From contig NW_004454166.1 of assembly GCF_000283155.1 (NCBI RefSeq), positions 15,189,970 to 15,253,969 of the forward strand: a stretch of DNA of 64,000 nt, written 5' to 3'. Both the position numbers and the translations under genes were made by a program. The number at the start of each line of letters is the position of its first letter. Position 1 is the first letter of the stretch. Under the pieces are notes generated by a model that saw only the letters and a list, made by a program, of their open reading frames with translations, did not search any database and was not told where the DNA came from. The stretch comes from Ceratotherium simum simum. Taxonomy: Eukaryota > Chordata > Mammalia > Perissodactyla > Rhinocerotidae. Of this stretch, positions 12,820-25,052 are shown in pieces.

Positions 12820-13050
12820 TAATAGATAACATTTAATGAGCATTTAGTATGAGCCAGGAGTATGGATTATATAATTTCATCCTCAAAACCACCCTTTGGA
12901 ATTTTGCTATTGCCCGCCCTATTTTTTTTTTTTTTTAGATGAGGAAGCTAAATATGTTAAGTCAATCATCCAAGGCCATGCAACAAGGAAGTAATGAAGT
13001 CAGGATGCAAATCTTGGTGGAGAGACCCCAGGGTTAGTCATGGTCCTACC
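12820..13050 (-). repeat. MIR SINE fragment, antisense
   Basis: TTTAATGAGCATTTAGTATG, AGCCAGGAGTATGG, TTTAGATGAGGAAGCTAAAT and CAAGGCCATGCAACAAGGAA match antisense MIR, with a T run in the middle. Confidence 0.75.
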
Positions 13051-14034
13051 CCTTATCTTGTCTTGTCTCCTTTGGCAGAGCCACAGCTCCACCAGACTGA
13101 CTGCTGGCAATGAGAGACCTGAGACCCACAGCAGGAGAGATGGTCCCTGGAACGAGAGAGCATGAGGCTAAATATCCTAATTTCCTGCCTCCTTCCATCT
13201 CACAGGATAATAAGAAACACCTTCATTGTATAAAAATGAAAACCGCCACTACATATAGGCTACACCCAGAATTAGTGTTGCAGTGCTCTGTTAGGAACAG
13301 GGGGGAGCAGATATTTTCTAGATTCCTTATATTCAATAAGGAAAGCAAATTCCCCTACCTAAAATCCCATCATTGACAAACAGAGAAATATAGCTTAAAG
13401 AATGCTTTTAAAAATCTTAGAGTATAATATAAGTATAATTTAAAATGTGATCTGTGACATCCAAAACCTTGAAAAACATAAAAATGACTCAGAATAGTAA
13501 AAAGATGAACAAAGAAATATGAGGCAAATGCAAACTAAAGGAAAATAGAGACTGTAGTTATTATTCTAGATAAAGTAGAACTGAAGAAAAAAGAACTAAA
13601 TTGAAAAACGCACATAATTTATAATTGATATATAATAGACTTTATCTTTTATGTATCAAATAACATATCAACATATAAAAGTAAAAACTGCCAAAACTAA
13701 GGAAAAAATGATAAAAATATAATAAGAATGAGAGATTTAAAAATATTTCTATCACTATGTGACAAATCAAATGTGCAATAAAAGAAAAAGAAGCAAGGAA
13801 AAGAGAAACTGAATAATAAATAATAAGATGAGGATCAGTTCAGAAGAGCATGTTGTCTGTAAGATTTGTTTCTGGGCCCAACCCCCCAAGGCTAAGTGAC
13901 AGACCCCATGCATCTCTCCTCTGACGTGAAAGACAAGCCAAGTTGCAGCAAAGATTCTTGTACACATATACTTACAGACCCGTGTCTTTCTTTCTTGGAG
14001 GTGGATTACCAAATGTGAGATTTCAAGGCCAGAG
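13051..14034. other. Intergenic, AT-rich, possible L1 remnant
   Basis: The part at 13400-13760 is A-rich and L1-like in style, but I could not align it to a definite segment. Confidence 0.4.
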
Positions 14035-14419
14035 GTAAATATGTTTTTCCTTTTAATGGATATAGCTGGATTGCATTCCTAAAGACTGCACAATTCACAT
14101 TCCTACCACATCTTCAGTGCTTTTTTGTGCTTCGCTAATCTAAGTGAAAAATGGTATCTCATAATTGCTTTAATTTGTATTACTGTCTTCCACATTTATT
14201 GGTCATTTGCATTTCCTTTTCTATAAATTGCCTATTCATGTCCTTATCCATTTAAAATTTGGCTTCTTTGGGTTTTTTGTCAATTTGTAAGAGCTCTTTG
14301 TACATTAGGACATTAAAACTCTATCATATGTATTACTAATATTTTTCCCAATCTGTCATCTGTCTTTTGACTTTGAGTTTAGTGTTTCTCAATATACAAA
14401 AAAAATAAGTTTTTTTTGT

Positions 14420-14626
14420 TTTGTTTTTTTAATTTTTATTTGTTTTTTTCCCCCAAAGCCCCGGTAGATAGTTATAGGTCATAGCTGCACAACCTTCTAG
14501 TTGCTGTATGTGGGACGCTGCCTCACCATGGCTGGAGAAGCAGTGCGGCAGTGCGCGCCAGGATCCGAACCCGGGCCACCAGTAGCAGAGCGCGCGCACT
14601 TAACCGCTAAGCCATGGTGTCGGCCC
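14420..14626 (-). mobile_element. ERE-type SINE nested in L1
   Basis: This is an antisense ERE with a T-rich start, the CCCCAAAGCCCCGGTAGATAG core and a tRNA-like head (CTTAACCGCTAAGCCATGG). The head carries several substitutions, so this copy is older than the one at 18505. It interrupts an antisense L1 sequence that resumes at 14640. Confidence 0.9.
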
Positions 14627-15027
14627 TAAAAAAAATGTTTTTAATGTAGCCAATGATATCTATGTTTTCCTTTATAGATTCTGGGTTTTCTGATTTAAGA
14701 ATTCTCCCCTTGTCCGAGTTTATGCATATATTCTCCTAAATTTTCTTCTTTTTTTACATTTAAAACTTTAATTCATCTGAGATATACTTTTTGTATGTGA
14801 TGTGTGAGGAAATGGTCCAACTTCATTTTCCTCATAATGCATAGTGAGCACCACTGATTAAACAGATGGATTCTTCTCCCACTTAATTTAAAGGCCACCT
14901 TTGTCCTATATTAATTACCCATGTGCACCCAAGGTTATAACTGGACTCAACTGTGTTTCTCTGATCTATGTATAGATTCTTGCATCAAGTTCATATTGTT
15001 TTTATTACCATTGCTTCATAGAATTTT

Positions 15028-15230
15028 TTTTTAATTTTATTTATTTATTTTTCCCCCAAAGCCCCAGTAGATAGTTGTATGTCATAGCTGCACATCCTTC
15101 TAGTTGCTGTATGTGGGACACGGCCTCAGCATGGCCGGAGAAGCGGCGTGTGGGTGCGCGCCCAGGATCCGAACCCGGGCCGCCAGTAGCGGAGCGCACG
15201 CGCTTAACTGCTAAGCCACGGGGCCGGCCC
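15028..15230 (-). mobile_element. ERE-type SINE nested in L1
   Basis: This is an antisense ERE with an intact tRNA-like head, GGGCCGGCCCC, at its 5' end. The flanking duplication GCTTCATAGAATTTT (15013-15027) versus GCTTCATAGCATTTT (15231-15245) has one mismatch. It is the second ERE inserted in the same antisense L1 segment. Confidence 0.95.
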
Positions 15231-15712
15231 GCTTCATAGCATTTTAATGGTGTTAATTAACTACAGGTCAAGCAAAATGAAAAGTGGGACGCTATTGGAT
15301 TTGGATTTGGGTCCTAAAACCATTGATCACCTTTGTGAGTACAGCTTCCATGGAGATACGGAGATGGAAGCTAGGTATGGTGATGTGCGGGAAAGAGTGG
15401 AAAGTATAGATTGTGCTCTTCAAGAATTTGGCAGTGAGAGGATGGAAGAAGGTGGTAGGGTGGATTGAGTGGCGAGCAGAAAAAGGAAAATATTTTAAAG
15501 TCCAAGGAAGATTTGCACGTTTGTGGCTCAAAATGAAAGAGTCAGTGGAAACAGATTAACTGACAACTGAGGATACACATCTACCAAAGAGTTATAACAT
15601 CCATAAACTTCTTCCCAAAAGAACTAAAATAATGTGATTATCATAAAATGGTGTTACTTAGTTTCAGGATCCGTATAATGTGCGCTGCCATTAAGACATC
15701 CAGTAGTCTCTT

Positions 15713-15957
15713 GGGCCGGCCCCGTCGCTTAGNNNNNNNNNNNNNNNNNNNNNNNNNNNNNNNNNNNNNNNNNNNNNNNNNNNNNNNNNNNNNNNNNNNN
15801 NNNNNNNNNNNNNNNNNNNNNNNNNNNNNNNNNNNNNAAAGGAGGAGGATTGGCAATAGATGTTAGCTCAGAGCCGGTCTTCCTCAGCAAAAAGAGGAGC
15901 ATTAGCATGGATGTTAGCTGAGGGCTGATCTTCCTCACAAAAAAAAAAAAAAAAAAA
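15713..15957 (+). mobile_element. ERE-type SINE with internal assembly gap
   Basis: The head GGGCCGGCCCCGTCGCTTAG ends at a run of N (15733-15837). The visible 3' half carries the two-module body (TTAGCTCAGAGCCGGTCTTC, then TTAGCTGAGGGCTGATCTTC) and an A tail. No clear flanking duplication was found. Confidence 0.85.
15733..15837. other. Assembly gap (105 N)
   Basis: This is a run of N inside an ERE copy. Any translation across it is meaningless. Confidence 0.99.
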
Positions 15958-16264
15958 GACTTGCGGCAGTCTCAATTCAACATTAAGCACTATATTAAAA
16001 GAATAAATTAATTAATTAAGTTAAACGAACTACATTCTTCCCTTTGGTGAAAACAGTGATGAAGTTAATTTTTTCTCTGTCAAGTACAATTCTGAGGACA
16101 GACGTTGGGGGAGGAGGATAATGGAGGGCACTAGATTTCAAGGCATCACAGGGACTGGGCTTCTTGATAACCAAGGTAATAGCAATGGTTTTACCCACCA
16201 TTTGCCTGTTCCCTTTTATTCTGCTCCAAACAGGAGATTGGCTTAACCTGCGCCCTGGGGCTCT

Positions 16265-16455
16265 GGGGCAGTGGTTTCCAAACTGAGCTGCATGTTAGTG
16301 TTGCCTGAGAAGCGTTAAAAAAAAAATCTCAATGCCAAGGTGGCACTCCAGACCAATTAAATCAGAGTCACATGAGACCTGAGCATCAGTGTTTTTTAAA
16401 GCTTCCCAGATGATTCCAATGTGCAGCAAAGGTTATGTACCACTGATCTGGGGCT
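16265..16455 (+). mobile_element. MER5A-like hAT DNA-transposon fossil
   Basis: GGCAGTGGTTTCCAAACTGA at the left and GTTATGTACCACTGATCTGG at the right are near-inverted ends. The centre has TCAGAGTCACATGAGACCTG and CAGATGATTCCAATGTGCAG, as in MER5A. Confidence 0.75.
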
Positions 16456-17254
16456 TCCGAATCAGCTGACAATGTAATCCTGTTTTCTGAAACTGCGACG
16501 TGAGCTTTGGCAAGGTCTAGTGTGAAGAAATATTAGAGACAGATGACCAAGACTCCTTCACGTGACAGAGTATATTCTCTGCAAGCTGGTTTACTTAGGA
16601 TGTCCTTCCAGGAAAATGCTATCGATACCTTGAATTAGGATGTTTTCTACAGGGTTTCTAGCATGGGCAAGAATCAGAAAGGCGCAAGAGTGTTTGCATA
16701 ATGAGGTGGTTTGGTCACTGTGCGAGGAAAAAAAGGCTTAAATATCACAGGAAATGAAAGAGAATCTACTTCTGATCTGGAGTTGAAAGTGAGAATTTAA
16801 TTGCTAAGAGCAAGAAAGGAGTCATTCTTGAGTAGTTTCTGAGGAGGTGAACTCATTTATTTGTTGACTCTCCCAGTGGCTCGAGTGCTGTTTAAGCCAA
16901 CTGCCAAGAGGCATTTAAAAATTAACTGTTCTACAAATTGTTTTGACATACAAGCACCTAGAACAAATACATATTCACACCCACCCTAAAATCAAAGTTT
17001 GCAAAACTGAAAAAATATTTGCCTGGAAACAAAATGAATCATATTGAAATTTGAAACATAGGTTGCTAGGGTGTCACCCTGACATCTGAGAAGCAAAAAG
17101 AAATATTTGCTAATGTTTGATTTTTATTCCCAGAGGTCAGTCTTTTTGTGATCTCTTAACCAGAGAACAGAAAGTCGAGTTAGTCACCCAGAAAATCCTC
17201 TAATAATGAGATAAATTTCTGTATTTATGTAACTTAGTATATACAAAACATTTC

Positions 17255-17500
17255 CAAGCTCAAGATTTAGACTTTGAAGCCCTAAGTTAGAATCCCAACT
17301 CTGCTAGGGGCTGGTAGGTGACCTTGGATAATGATTTAACCACCCTAAGACTCAGTTTTATCATCTTTAAAATGGGGATGATGATAATTATGATGATGAT
17401 GATGATAATTAGATACCTACAACATAGGTTGTTTACAAAGTGTTTAGCTCCATACCTAGCACAGGGTAAGCATTCAATAGATGGTAATCATTCCTCTAGC
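17255..17500 (+). repeat. MIR SINE fragment with GAT microsatellite
   Basis: AGAATCCCAACTCTGC, GTGACCTTGGATAATGATTT, ACTCAGTTTTATCATCTTTA and CATACCTAGCACAGGGTAAG give the MIR order. A GAT/ATG repeat at 17377-17408 expands the middle. Confidence 0.8.
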
Positions 17501-18488
17501 CATATTCTATTCATAAATTGTCTAAGAGACCCAGAGAAATGTCCCTATCTGTCATTATCTGATATGTAAAGATCATATAGAAATAGCTGAAATTTTCTGG
17601 CATTAATAAAAAACATGTGGTTTCACTTAAAGATGCACTCTTCTGAATCTTAATTCTTGATTCTGATCCCTCAGCTGGGACCACTCTCCTTCTGAAGTAG
17701 TGCTTCTCTCTCTTAGTTACACTAGTGCCCTATCTCCAGTGAAAAACTAAAAATACATTGAGTAAACAGTACGAACTATTGGTTTATTTTTAAATTTTCC
17801 AGATTCCCTTGGAGACATAACCATCTCCCATCAGCATAACAGCTCATGCTTGCTTTCTCCTTGCTCTCTGCTGCCACACTATTCCCATAATTCAAACTCC
17901 TTCAAACCTCACACATCCCCATCTTCAATGCCACTAGGCACTGCCCTCTGGGACATTCATTATTTCAGGACCATTTTCACAGTCTTCCTTTCTGCCCCAT
18001 ACTCCTCCATCAATTCATGGCATTTCTAATAGTTTTTCACACTCCCAAATACAGGGACATCCATCATTACTTCATTTTAATCACTCACTCATATGCTAGT
18101 AGAGACATACCTAGGACTTTATAAATACCTAGATCTCAAAATTTTCAAATATTGCCTCTCCTCCATTCTCCCTTCTGAAATACTGATTATATTATTTCAG
18201 ACTTTCACATTCTATCCTCCACATCTCAACCTCCCTTTTATACTTTATATATCCTTTTCTGTCTGTGCTTCATTCTGGGTAATTTCTTCAGATCTATCTT
18301 CCTGGTTTGCTAATTCTCTCTTCAGCTGTATTTAATATTCTGCTTAACTCATCTACTAAGAAAAATTTTTTTTAAAATATTTATATGTTTCATCTCTAAA
18401 ACTTCTATTGATTCTTTTTTAATTTTATTTTTGAACAGATAAAAAGCCACATGAATCAAAAGTTAAAATGATATTAAAGGTATAAATT
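17501..18488. other. Intergenic, pyrimidine-rich, nothing firm
   Basis: CT-rich text at 17640-18330 has an L2-like style, but no definite alignment could be made by eye. Confidence 0.4.
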
Positions 18489-18504
18489 GAGACTTTTCAT
18501 TCCT

Positions 18505-18720
18505 TTTTTTTTTTTTAAATAATTTTATTTATTTATTTTTCCCCCCAAAGCGCCAGTAGATAGTTGTACATCATAGTTTCACATCCTTCTAATTGCTGTA
18601 CGTGGGACGCGGCCTCAGCATGACCTGACAAGCAGTACGTCAGTGCGCACCCGGGATCCGAACCCGGGCCACCAGCAGCGGAGCGCGTGCACTTAACCGC
18701 TACGCCACGGGGCTGGCCCA
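18505..18720 (-). mobile_element. ERE-type SINE with perfect target-site duplication
   Basis: This is an antisense ERE with A/B-box-like tRNA head. The flanks GAGACTTTTCATTCCT at 18489-18504 and 18721-18736 are identical over 16 bases, which indicates a fairly recent insertion. Confidence 0.95.
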
Positions 18721-18736
18721 GAGACTTTTCATTCCT

Positions 18737-19000
18737 ACTCCATCCCTACCCACCCCCATAGGTAATCACTTCAATTAATTTTTTGTGTATACTTCCAGTG
18801 TTTATTTATGCGGATAAAATCATATATGTATTCTCATTTTTCTCTTTCTTACACAAAATTTAGCATACCATCTATGCTATTATCAATTTAATTTTTTTTC
18901 ACTTAAAAGTATATCTGGGAGATGTTGCAATTTGGTTATTTTTAAATCTTCCCAGTCACAATGAATAATTTCTGATTACTTACTCATTTTTTTAATTCCA
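18737..19000 (-). mobile_element. Old L1 fragment, antisense
   Basis: TTCCAGTGTTTATTTATGCG, CTTTCTTACACAAAATTTAG and the following text match the same antisense L1 phrase set seen at 29.05-29.2 kb in this window. It is diverged. Confidence 0.55.
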
Positions 19001-20159
19001 TCTTTATTTCTATAAATATTCTATGGATAGTTATTTTATATTCTGTGCCTAATAATTCCTGTATCTGAAGTCCCTAGAGTCTCCACATGGTAATTATAGA
19101 TTCAGCTAACTCCCAGTCATAGTGACTTGTTTCCTTGAATGTTCAGTGATCTTTGAGATATAGTTCATAATAATTAATGGGGATCTGCTTTCCTCCAGAA
19201 AGAATTTGCATTGGTCCAGGAACTAGGAGCAAGGGGTGTTACTGACCTGCAATAACTTGAGCACTACTTCAGGGTCTTCTGCTTAATCTGAGTTTCTCAT
19301 TTAGTGTCCCCTGCCCCACATACCAGGGCCAAAATTTAGGCCTACATAGAAACATTGACACCAGTGCTTGCCCTGGGTATGTTTCTGGACTTTCATTTAA
19401 ATGATCTATCTCCTTCTGTGCCAGAACCAATTTACTTATTCCAGCTTTATGGTACAGTTTAATAATATCTATAGGTAGGGAAAAACTTCTCTTTTTCAAA
19501 ATTGTCTAGGCTTTCCACAATCACTTATTTTCCCAAATGATCTTTTGAAAACTCATTGACTTTTCCCAAGTGAAACAATCTGTGAGGACTTATAAAGAAT
19601 ACGATGGCAGAAGTGCCTGTTAACTCCTAAACCCTATACCAACACAGACAGAAATGGAAAAAATAAATAAATAAAAACAAGGAAAAATGCTTTAAGTATG
19701 CTGTAGCTATGAAAGGCCTCAACATCATACTATACACTCTGAAGAATGCAGCCAGATATAACACGATTTTGAACAAATTCAGAGAGTCCCATGACCTAAC
19801 ACCAATCTCTAGCTCACAACAACAGTGCAGTGTTGCAGATTGCAAATGGAGGAAATTCCAAATGTTCCCACCACTGTGAGTTCTGGGAGGTTAGGCAAGC
19901 TACCGGAAGAATAAGAAACACTCCTCCTTGGAGCCCATTGGCCCATCATTGATTGCTAATGGATGCAGTGTTGCAAGAGATACTGCCTTGCCAAGCACAC
20001 CATTTCTTCTCTGTCGTCGTTTTCTATCAGATTGGGGCAATGTCTAGAGGCAAAGTCCACTTCACAATCACAGGCAACATTGAAAAATCTTGTGCTGACA
20101 CAATTGTAAAACTGGATGGAAAGAGATTGATAATTCCTACGCTATTTAAAATGATCTAG
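19001..20159. other. Intergenic, nothing firm
   Basis: The short ORFs at 19269-19499, 19627-19845 and 19953-20159 show no known domain. The last one runs up to an L1 fragment and may belong to it. Confidence 0.4.
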
Positions 20160-21480
20160 ATCACAGAAAGAAGGAATTCTTGCCAATTAACAAATACCAA
20201 TGTACTGCTGTTTTATATAGATAATGCACAACAGAAAGCTAGAGATATCAAAATTGATTCTTAAAAGATTCTAAATAAAGTATTAGCAATAGAATCTAGG
20301 AGCAGATTTAAATAGGAATACATCATGACTACAGCTGTGTATTCCTAAGGTGGCTAAATATTAGGAAATCTATATTAATGTTGAACAAAGGGGGGAAAAG
20401 CGTAGGCTCCTATAATAGATATCAACAAAACAGCTCATAAAATTTAGTGTCCTTTCCTGATAAGTGTTCCTTGTAAAATGAGATTAGGTGAATTATTTCC
20501 TTAATATCAAAACATATCTTTAAAAAAAGCCAATATCATGCTTAGTGATTAAGCGCTTATAATTTCTATACTATGACATTGCTTTTATGTGATAGACATT
20601 GCAATTAGACAAGAGAACAAAATAAGAGGTTTAAATATTAGAATGAAGAAGACAAAATTATTATTATTTGCAGATGATAGCAAGTCTAAGATTTAGTAGA
20701 AAATTATTGAAAAGTAAAAGAGCGTTCGGAAAATTTTTGCGACATATATTAATGTTCAAAAATAGAAAGTCTTATAATGCATTAAAAATATAATCCATTT
20801 GTAAAAGTTTAAAAACATAAAATTATATAAATAAATTTGAATTATATGAAAAAAATCGAAAGTTACCAAACAATATAAAATAATATGTGACTAAGTGAAA
20901 AGGCATACACTGAGTGGACAGAAATATTCAGTATAGTGTAAAAATATAAATTCTTCCAAAATAATCTAGAAAACCATCCTATTTCTGGTCAAAATCCCAA
21001 CGTGATATTTGCAGAAGGAGCATTTTAAAATGTATTCCAATCTCGTGATTAAAAGGTGGTATTTCAAATCAATGATGATTGGGGAAAGATAATCACACAA
21101 ATAATTGTGCAATTATAACTGCAATGAGTAGTATGAAAGAAAAATACAGGTTGGTGTGAAATGTTTTAAATACGTGGGTTCTTGTTTCACTCATTATACA
21201 AAATAAATTCCCAATACAACAAATGTTTTAAAGTAAAACTACAATTACATAAGAACTGGAAGAAAGACTGGACAAATATTTTCATAATCTTGGGTGGAAA
21301 GTCTTTCTGAGCACATCATGAAAACCTGTGATCACTAACAGAAGATCGATAACCTCAACTATGTAACAATGAAAACTTTCCAATAGCAAAAACAAACAAA
21401 AGCCCTATAAATAAAGTTGAAAGATGAAGGACAAATGAGGGCAAATATGAGCAATCAAAAGGACCGACAATCTGCTGCTA
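20160..21480 (+). mobile_element. Old L1 ORF2 fragment, sense
   Basis: A short frame at 20658-20681 reads LLLFADDS, which fits the FADD catalytic motif of L1-type reverse transcriptase. It is preceded by AGACAAGAGAACAAAATAAG, as expected upstream of the motif. Frame breaks are frequent, so this is a fossil. The text up to about 21480 keeps the L1 3' order. The limits are approximate. Confidence 0.7.
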
Positions 21481-21679
21481 CTCTGACATAATAAGAGTTG
21501 TATAGTTATTAAGACTAGGTCATTCCTCCTCCCAAGCAAAAAAGTATAGGTTCTTCAGCTGATAAAATTTTTTCTCCTATCTGTACTGACCTGCTCTCCC
21601 ACACTCTGAAGGGGAAGGGAGGAGGTATGACCAATGGCAGTTCTTATCACCCACTCCTACCAGGATCGTCCTAGGGCCC

Positions 21680-21780
21680 TTCACACATACACTCACACAC
21701 ACCATACACCTCCAACACACTACGCATGTGTGCACACACACAATACACATATGCACACATATACCACACACACACACCCT
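21680..21780. repeat. CA-rich simple repeat
   Basis: An imperfect CA dinucleotide tract with TA and TG interruptions. The Cys/Val- or His/Thr-rich ORFs over it in several frames are artefacts of the tract. Confidence 0.9.
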
Positions 21781-22839
21781 CTTTGGACAGTTTACTGGCG
21801 GATCCCACCCGTGTGCTTGTAGTGTGCACCTTCCCAGTATACTGCTCAGCTGTTTCCAAGCTTTTCGTTCTTTCTGGATCCAGAATATTGCCCATGAATG
21901 TGGTGGTGGAGGGGACACATTCTGCCTGCCCCCCATAGTGGAATCAGTGCATGGAGAAGCATGGCTGCCCATTCCCTGGTTCAGGTCGTGGGAAAGGCCT
22001 TTCCTCCCTTTGCAAAAGGGCTCTGTTTTCATGAGACAAAGCCAGAGTATGCCATGAAGTCCATCCCTCCTCAGATTCTGCCATTAGGGTGTCTGTCTTG
22101 GTCTTTGACGGTATTAGGAAATTTTCTCGCCCCAGTTTTGTCGGGGTCTTTCATGGGTGATTTAGGGAGAAGTTCTAGTTATGAGTGACTGCATTGGAGG
22201 CCACTATAACAACTTGCCCAACCACGATGACAAAATTCCCCAGAATGTATATAATCATGGAATGTGATCCCCGTGTCAACAGTCACCTGTGCAGGCCAAC
22301 ACTGATTCCAATCCTGTGGCTGCTCAAATTATTGCTGGAATCCCTCTTTGAAGATTGCCATGGGAGCCTGAAGCACGTTTTTTTGGTATTCTGAGTCCAC
22401 AAGTGAAATCCTTTTTAGACTGTATTTGATTTTTGGAAATAGGTAAAAGCCATTTGCCACATGCTCCAGTTTATAAAAGAAATTTCCAACTGGCTAAGTT
22501 TTAACAACATATTTTATATGCATATATAATGTTTTCACCATATGTAAAGAGACAGACAGAGACAGAAAACTGTGAGATAATAAGACTAATTTATCTTCTG
22601 TTGCAGCTCATAAACACACTCTGAAGGCAATTCCCAAAGGGGATTTCTAAAGATTTTTTTAAACACTAATAGCATCACTGGAGTAACTACTTAGAAGGAG
22701 AAATATAACTTAAATAAATATCTAGTATATTTTAAGGAAAAGTCTCATTAGAGTCATAATTTGTCTAGCAGATGTTCTCTTCTTTCTAAATGTTATTTTG
22801 AAAGACTTAATAAGCAAATTTTCCCCTTCCAATACCTAC
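21781..22839. other. Intergenic, nothing recognised
   Basis: Several overlapping ORFs (up to 151 codons antisense, 21577-22032) start or end in the CA-repeat and have no family signature. Confidence 0.5.
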
Positions 22840-23160
22840 CTCTCTGTACCTCTTCAACACTCAGCCAATCCAATGCACTATCAACTCCTTCGTTTTCACT
22901 TTAGTGGTCTGTCTTACATTGGACTTTCTTCTCTAGTCCCTCTATTGTGATCTCTAATGTCTCTCTTCTTGAAATTTCATGTCTTTGTTCACATTCTTAT
23001 ACCCCATTCCCCACCCTATTACTGGAATTTCCCTCCTAGTCTTCTCTGCCCAATAAAACCCTACTAATCCTTCAAGGTCCAGTTCAAACTCCACCTGAGT
23101 AGCATTTGCTGGCCTCCTGCCCTCCTTCTCTCTGTCGTTCTGTTTGTCACTCTGAACCAC
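22840..23160 (+). repeat. L2-like fragment
   Basis: Pyrimidine-rich text with TAATCCTTCAAGGTCCAGTT and AACTCCACCTGAGTAGCATT resembles the L2 3' region. It is diverged. The antisense ORF here is a shadow. Confidence 0.5.
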
Positions 23161-24979
23161 TGTGTAGTGTAGAAACCATCACTGAGGGGGCTCAGTGAGA
23201 CATTTGCTGGGTGTTGTGAAATGAACATTGGACTGATTTCTCAATCACAGGGCAAAGTCAGGGTCAAAATGAAAGCAAATTATATCAGTTTCAGTCAGGC
23301 AAGAGTCCAATTTGCTCATAACGAATGCTAAATTAACAACAGACGGGACTTTTACATTACCAGTCTCATTCCTTTGAAACTGTATTGGGAAGCTTCCTGG
23401 GTACACTCAATATAGAGAACACACATCAAGTCCTTCTAAGGTTTTAAGAAACATGACTTGAAGAGATATGATCAATTGGAAGCCATCAATTAGAGAAGAG
23501 TAAGATTAGGTAAGAAAAGAAAAAAGTGTTATCTGGTAATAGAAAGGTTGAAGACACCTGCCATGTGAGCTAGGATGAAAATCACACCTAGCCTTTTGTT
23601 AGTGAACATCTTGGTCAGTTGGCTGTGTCCACCTGGCTTCCTACTCCGATGTTCTCGTGTTCTTCATTTGTTGCTCCATTTTTGCTGGTGCAAGAAAAAT
23701 TAAAATACAGGTATGACTTCCGGAGAAAAAAAATATCAGCAGACTTGTTGTGAATTGTTTGCTCATTTTTTTCTCCTTTGTAGGAGGATCTTACAGTTTT
23801 TCTTATTGATGTGTGAGAATATTATATAGTAAACCTATTAACTCTTTGTTAACCATACTTACTGCAAACAAGTTTTTCCCAAATGGTTAGACATTTATTC
23901 CTACGAGTCCCTGATAATCCATCATTCCCCACTAATTTGAAATTGCCACCATGGCTTTATGCTTAGCAGGAAGGACCGTCAATATAATGCACTTCTCCAA
24001 ATGACAAACAGGCTCTAAACGGGAGCTCAAGGGTAACCCAGAGCAACCCCAAGCCAAATGGACAATGACATTCAGAAAACTAATAGTTAAAAACAAAGAG
24101 ACAAACAAAAAAACCCTGTGTGATTCAGCAAGCTTATTCCTCAGAATAATAAAAAATAATCTACACACTTTGGTCTTAGAGCATGTGGCTTAAGTATTGA
24201 GTTTGGAGCATTTGTGAAATACAGTACAACTCAGACTAACTTAAGCTATGGTTTCTTTTACTGTGCAGCAAATCCCATCCCTTTGTGCTGTGGATAGTTA
24301 AAAAAAAAGCTTTCCTTTCACTATAAACATTCACTATAAATCATATAAAAATAGATATAAATAACTCTAGTGACCTATGACCACCCACAGAATGGGGTTC
24401 CTCAGGAGTATCATCAGATTTAGACGGGAATTCACTGAGATCAGAGAATTTTGGAGGTTCTCAGTTGAAACACTTGAAAGTTCAGTATAGCTAGGCATCC
24501 TCTCCTTCAGACTCAAGTCTCAGGCTCTCATTGCACTCAGCAAGTATCTGCTCAAAATAAGATCTTTTTCCTGTTGCTCAGTTGAAACAATTTCTTTTTG
24601 TTTCAGTTTACCAGAATACAGCATGTTGGTTGACCAAGCAAGCAAATATGCAAAGCAGAAGTCATATAGCAAAAAACATAAGACAGTTTGGAAACTTGAT
24701 CAGAGTTTACAAAATGGACAAAAATGCAGGCTAATGGGCAGCAGCAGACTAGAATTAGTATGAACCATACATTCTTGGGAAACTGGTGAAGTCCCAGGGA
24801 TTAAGGGCAATGACCTGAGTGACGAGGCTGATGAAAGGGCAATAAAGGGCCAGTTGGCAACCCATTTGCAGGCAGAGGCTGAGGACAATGACCTGGCTGG
24901 TCAACCTTAGAAAGCTAAGTGTGCAGTACAATCAATACAGACCACAGTCCCAGGCCAAGTGTAGAATAAACACAACTAT
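23161..24979. other. Intergenic, nothing recognised
   Basis: No gene, RNA or nameable repeat. Confidence 0.5.
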
Positions 24980-25052
24980 CCCTCCAACGCACATAGGCAG
25001 CCCTCCAAGGCACACACTCAGCCTCCAATGCACACAGTCAACTCTCCAAGGC
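24980..25052 (+). repeat. 21-bp minisatellite, about 3.5 units
   Basis: Units start at 24980 (CCCTCCAACGCACATAGGCAG without its last base below 20: CCCTCCAACGCACATAGGCA), 25001 (CCCTCCAAGGCACACACTCA) and 25022 (CCTCCAATGCACACAGTCAA), with a partial unit CTCTCCAAGGC at 25042. The surrounding sequence is unassigned. Confidence 0.85.

Larger units (their letters stand above)
14035..15290 (-). mobile_element. Old L1 segment, antisense, carrying two EREs
   Basis: The plus strand shows antisense L1 phrases: GGTATCTCATAATTGCTTTA, GAGCTCTTTGTACATTAGGA, GATATACTTTTTGTATGTGA and CTCTGATCTATGTATAGATT. The phrases continue in order across the ERE copies at 14420-14626 and 15028-15230. The limits are approximate. 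Confidence 0.8.
15291..17254. other. Intergenic, holding one ERE and one MER5A-like copy
   Basis: Outside these two elements nothing is recognised. The ORF at 15247-15468 has no known motif. Confidence 0.5.

Noticed and set aside
21577..22057. Overlapping ORFs of up to 151 codons on both strands
   Set aside because: They start or end in the CA-rich repeat, their compositions mirror that repeat, and no family motif or splice context supports them.
24980..25052. CRISPR-like array
   Set aside because: Units are tandem with no spacers, diverged, and the genome is mammalian: it is a minisatellite.
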